Below are positions 62,417 through 64,000 of a stretch of 64,000 bases of DNA, one piece after another. Made by a program: the position numbers and the translations under genes. The stretch is taken from NCBI RefSeq assembly GCF_900109915.1, contig NZ_FOBU01000003.1:124001-188000 (forward strand). The letters are read 5' to 3'. The stretch comes from Luteibacter sp. UNCMF331Sha3.1 (GTDB lineage: Bacteria; Pseudomonadota; Gammaproteobacteria; Xanthomonadales; Rhodanobacteraceae). Each line of letters starts with the position of its first letter. The first letter of the stretch is position 1. Under the pieces are notes generated by a model. It saw only the letters and a program-made list of their open reading frames with translations, was not told where the DNA came from and searched no databases.

Positions 62417-64000
62417 ATGGCATCGACTCCGCGTGACCCCGCCACCGACGCCGCCGTCGAAGCGATCCTGCAACGGACCGGCGGACACCCGCGGGTCGCC
62501 GCGCCGCTCGGGCTCGGAAAGCCGCACGGCCTGCTCAACGCCCTCTATCGCGCCGTCGAAGGCCGCGCCGACCGTTCGCTGACCCTGTTCACCGCGCTGT
62601 CGCTGACCCGCCCGTCGCCCGGCAAGGGCCTCGCGGCCCGATTCGCGGGTCCCTTCATCGAGCGGCACTTCGGCGCCGGGTACGAAGACCTCCTCCATGC
62701 CGTGGCCCAGGGGCGCGACGCGCTGCCGCCGAACATCCGCGTGCACGAGTTCTACATGCAGTCCGGCGCGCTGCTGCACTCGGCCGCCGCGCAGCGCGAC
62801 TACATCAGCCAGAACTACACGCACGTCGCGCGCGACCTGGCGAGCCGCGACGTCGACGTGCTGGTGCAGCTGGTCGCTGTGCGCGACGGGCGCATCAGCC
62901 TCTCGTCCAATCCCGACCTCACCTTCGACTTCCTGGACAGGCAGGCCGAGGCAGGCAGGCCCAAACCGTTCTGCGTCGCGGTGGCGCATCCCGACATGCC
63001 CTATGTCAGCGGCCATGCCGAGGCCCCGGACGGCATGTTCGACCTTGTCGTCGAGCCCGCCACATCGCCGCCGCTGTTCGCGATGCCGCGCGGCCCGATC
63101 GCGCCGGCCGAGTTCGCGCTGGGCATGCATGCGAGCGCGCTCGTCGTCGATGGCGGCACGTTACAGATCGGCATCGGTGCGCTTTCCGACGCGCTGGTGC
63201 GTGCGCTGCTGCTGCGGCACGAGCAGAACGACGCCTGGGGCGAAGGGCTGGAGGCGCTGGATCGCGAGGGCGTCACGCGCGCGAGCGCCGCCGCATGGGG
63301 TGGCGTGTCGTCGTTCGACGCGGGCCTGTACGGTGCGAGCGAGATGGTCATGGACGGCTTCATGCACCTGCAGCGCGCGGGCGTGTTGCGTCGGCGGGCC
63401 TACGACGACCTCGCGCGCGAGCGCGCCGCCGCGGCGGGCAACGATCAGGGCACGGTCGGCGGACACTATCTGCGTGGCGCGTTCCTGCTCGGCTCGCGCG
63501 AGCTGTACGCATGGATGGACCGCTCGGAGCGCGACGACCCGGACGCCATCGACATGTGCCGGGTGTCCAACGTCAATCACCTCTATGGCGACCACCAGCC
63601 GCTGGCCGCGCTGCAACGGCGCGGCGCGCGCTTCTTCAACACATGCATGATGGCGACGCTCACGGGCGCGGCGGTGTCGGACGGCCTCGACGATGGACGC
63701 GTCGTCAGCGGCGTCGGCGGGCAGTTCAATTTCGTGGCGATGGCGCACGAGCTGCCGGGTGGCCGCTCGATCCTGCTGTTGCGCGCCACGCGCGGAAAGG
63801 GCCGCCACCTCGCCTCGAACATCCGGTTCGCTTATGGCCACACGACCATCCCGCGTCATCTGCGCGACGTCTTCGTCACTGAGTACGGGGTGGCCGACCT
63901 TCGCGGACTGTCCGACGAAGCCTGCATCGAAGCGATGCTCGGCATCGCCGATGCGCGGTTCGTCGACGCCCTGGCGGCCGAGGCGAAGCGGGCAGGCAAG
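62417..64000 (+). CDS. Acetyl-CoA hydrolase/transferase family protein (partial)
   Basis: The ATG at 62417 opens 528 codons that run to the window edge without a stop. Two class I CoA-transferase domains are visible. The first half has FYMQSGALLHS and SNPDLTFDF-type segments, and the second the QIGIGALSDALVRALL glycine-rich loop, a candidate catalytic Glu in ASEMVMDGFMHL, and VSGVGGQFNFVAMAHELPGGRS, typical of the C-terminal AcetylCoA_hyd_C domain. Members move CoA between acyl groups, e.g. succinyl-CoA:acetate CoA-transferase. Here the substrate is unknown. The missing end is probably short to moderate. Confidence 0.85.
   Translation, partial: MASTPRDPATDAAVEAILQRTGGHPRVAAPLGLGKPHGLLNALYRAVEGRADRSLTLFTALSLTRPSPGKGLAARFAGPFIERHFGAGYEDLLHAVAQGRDALPPNIRVHEFYMQSGALLHSAAAQRDYISQNYTHVARDLASRDVDVLVQLVAVRDGRISLSSNPDLTFDFLDRQAEAGRPKPFCVAVAHPDMPYVSGHAEAPDGMFDLVVEPATSPPLFAMPRGPIAPAEFALGMHASALVVDGGTLQIGIGALSDALVRALLLRHEQNDAWGEGLEALDREGVTRASAAAWGGVSSFDAGLYGASEMVMDGFMHLQRAGVLRRRAYDDLARERAAAAGNDQGTVGGHYLRGAFLLGSRELYAWMDRSERDDPDAIDMCRVSNVNHLYGDHQPLAALQRRGARFFNTCMMATLTGAAVSDGLDDGRVVSGVGGQFNFVAMAHELPGGRSILLLRATRGKGRHLASNIRFAYGHTTIPRHLRDVFVTEYGVADLRGLSDEACIEAMLGIADARFVDALAAEAKRAGK

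Overview
The window is about two-thirds G+C, densely coded, and looks like chromosome of a gammaproteobacterium of the Xanthomonadales/Lysobacterales, most likely a Luteibacter/Dyella-type Rhodanobacteraceae. The indications are a MetX-family enzyme with serine-O-succinyltransferase-like features, kynurenine 3-monooxygenase in a bacterium, an emrRCAB-type efflux operon as in Stenotrophomonas, a single LolC/E protein with LolD, a feoAB operon with a Cys-rich third gene, and intergenic REP-type palindromes. The genus is an inference. I see no prophage, insertion sequence, rRNA operon or CRISPR array.

Layout. 1-5.4 kb: pgaABCD (poly-N-acetylglucosamine export), leftward and cut at the left edge. 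5.6-6.7 kb: a Phd-type antitoxin with a zeta-type kinase toxin. 6.7-12.1 kb: a 1268-residue M48 metallopeptidase, a short-chain dehydrogenase, and VOC and DUF1330 proteins. 12.2-19.6 kb: tRNA-Ala(CGC), ribonuclease D, a TPR/SUMF1-like protein, a TetR-SDR pair with two matched operator-like sites, small envelope proteins, an outer-membrane barrel and tRNA-Leu(CAA). 19.6-27.7 kb: one compact leftward run ccmABCDEFGHI-metX-cdo, which joins cytochrome c maturation to sulfur amino acid metabolism. 27.9-34.7 kb: kmo, phaR and the emrR-emrC-emrA-emrB efflux operon behind a perfect MarR-type palindrome. 34.8-39.6 kb: an Ig-like protein of unknown role, a TatD-family hydrolase, two glycine-zipper lipoproteins, a SleB-type hydrolase and ygfZ.

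39.7-44.1 kb holds succinate dehydrogenase with its assembly factors: a 55-residue DUF1674/SDHAF4-like ORF, sdhCDAB, sdhE and a YgfX-like gene, with the Fe-S repair gene ygfZ divergent. 44.4-46.3 kb is lolCD. 46.3-49.3 kb is an ECF sigma/anti-sigma operon facing a catalase-family peroxidase/cytochrome b561 operon; both directions carry GGGAAT-N16-CGTC, so one sigma factor probably drives both. 49.3-58.3 kb: a lipoprotein peptidase, a molybdopterin-fold/cytochrome c protein, a thioredoxin-like protein with pncB, metNIQ, glutathione peroxidase, a DacB-type PBP and an enoyl-CoA hydratase. 58.4-64 kb: a Fur-box-led feoAB operon, a phospholipase D/cardiolipin-synthase-like protein, and an acetyl-CoA hydrolase/transferase cut by the right edge.

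Translational coupling is pervasive: about twenty adjacent gene pairs share a 4-base start/stop overlap (ATGA, GTGA or TTGA), which fixes many of the start codons chosen here. REP-like palindromes lie after sdhB, after the YgfX-like gene, across the stop codon of the lipoprotein peptidase, and after the feo operon.
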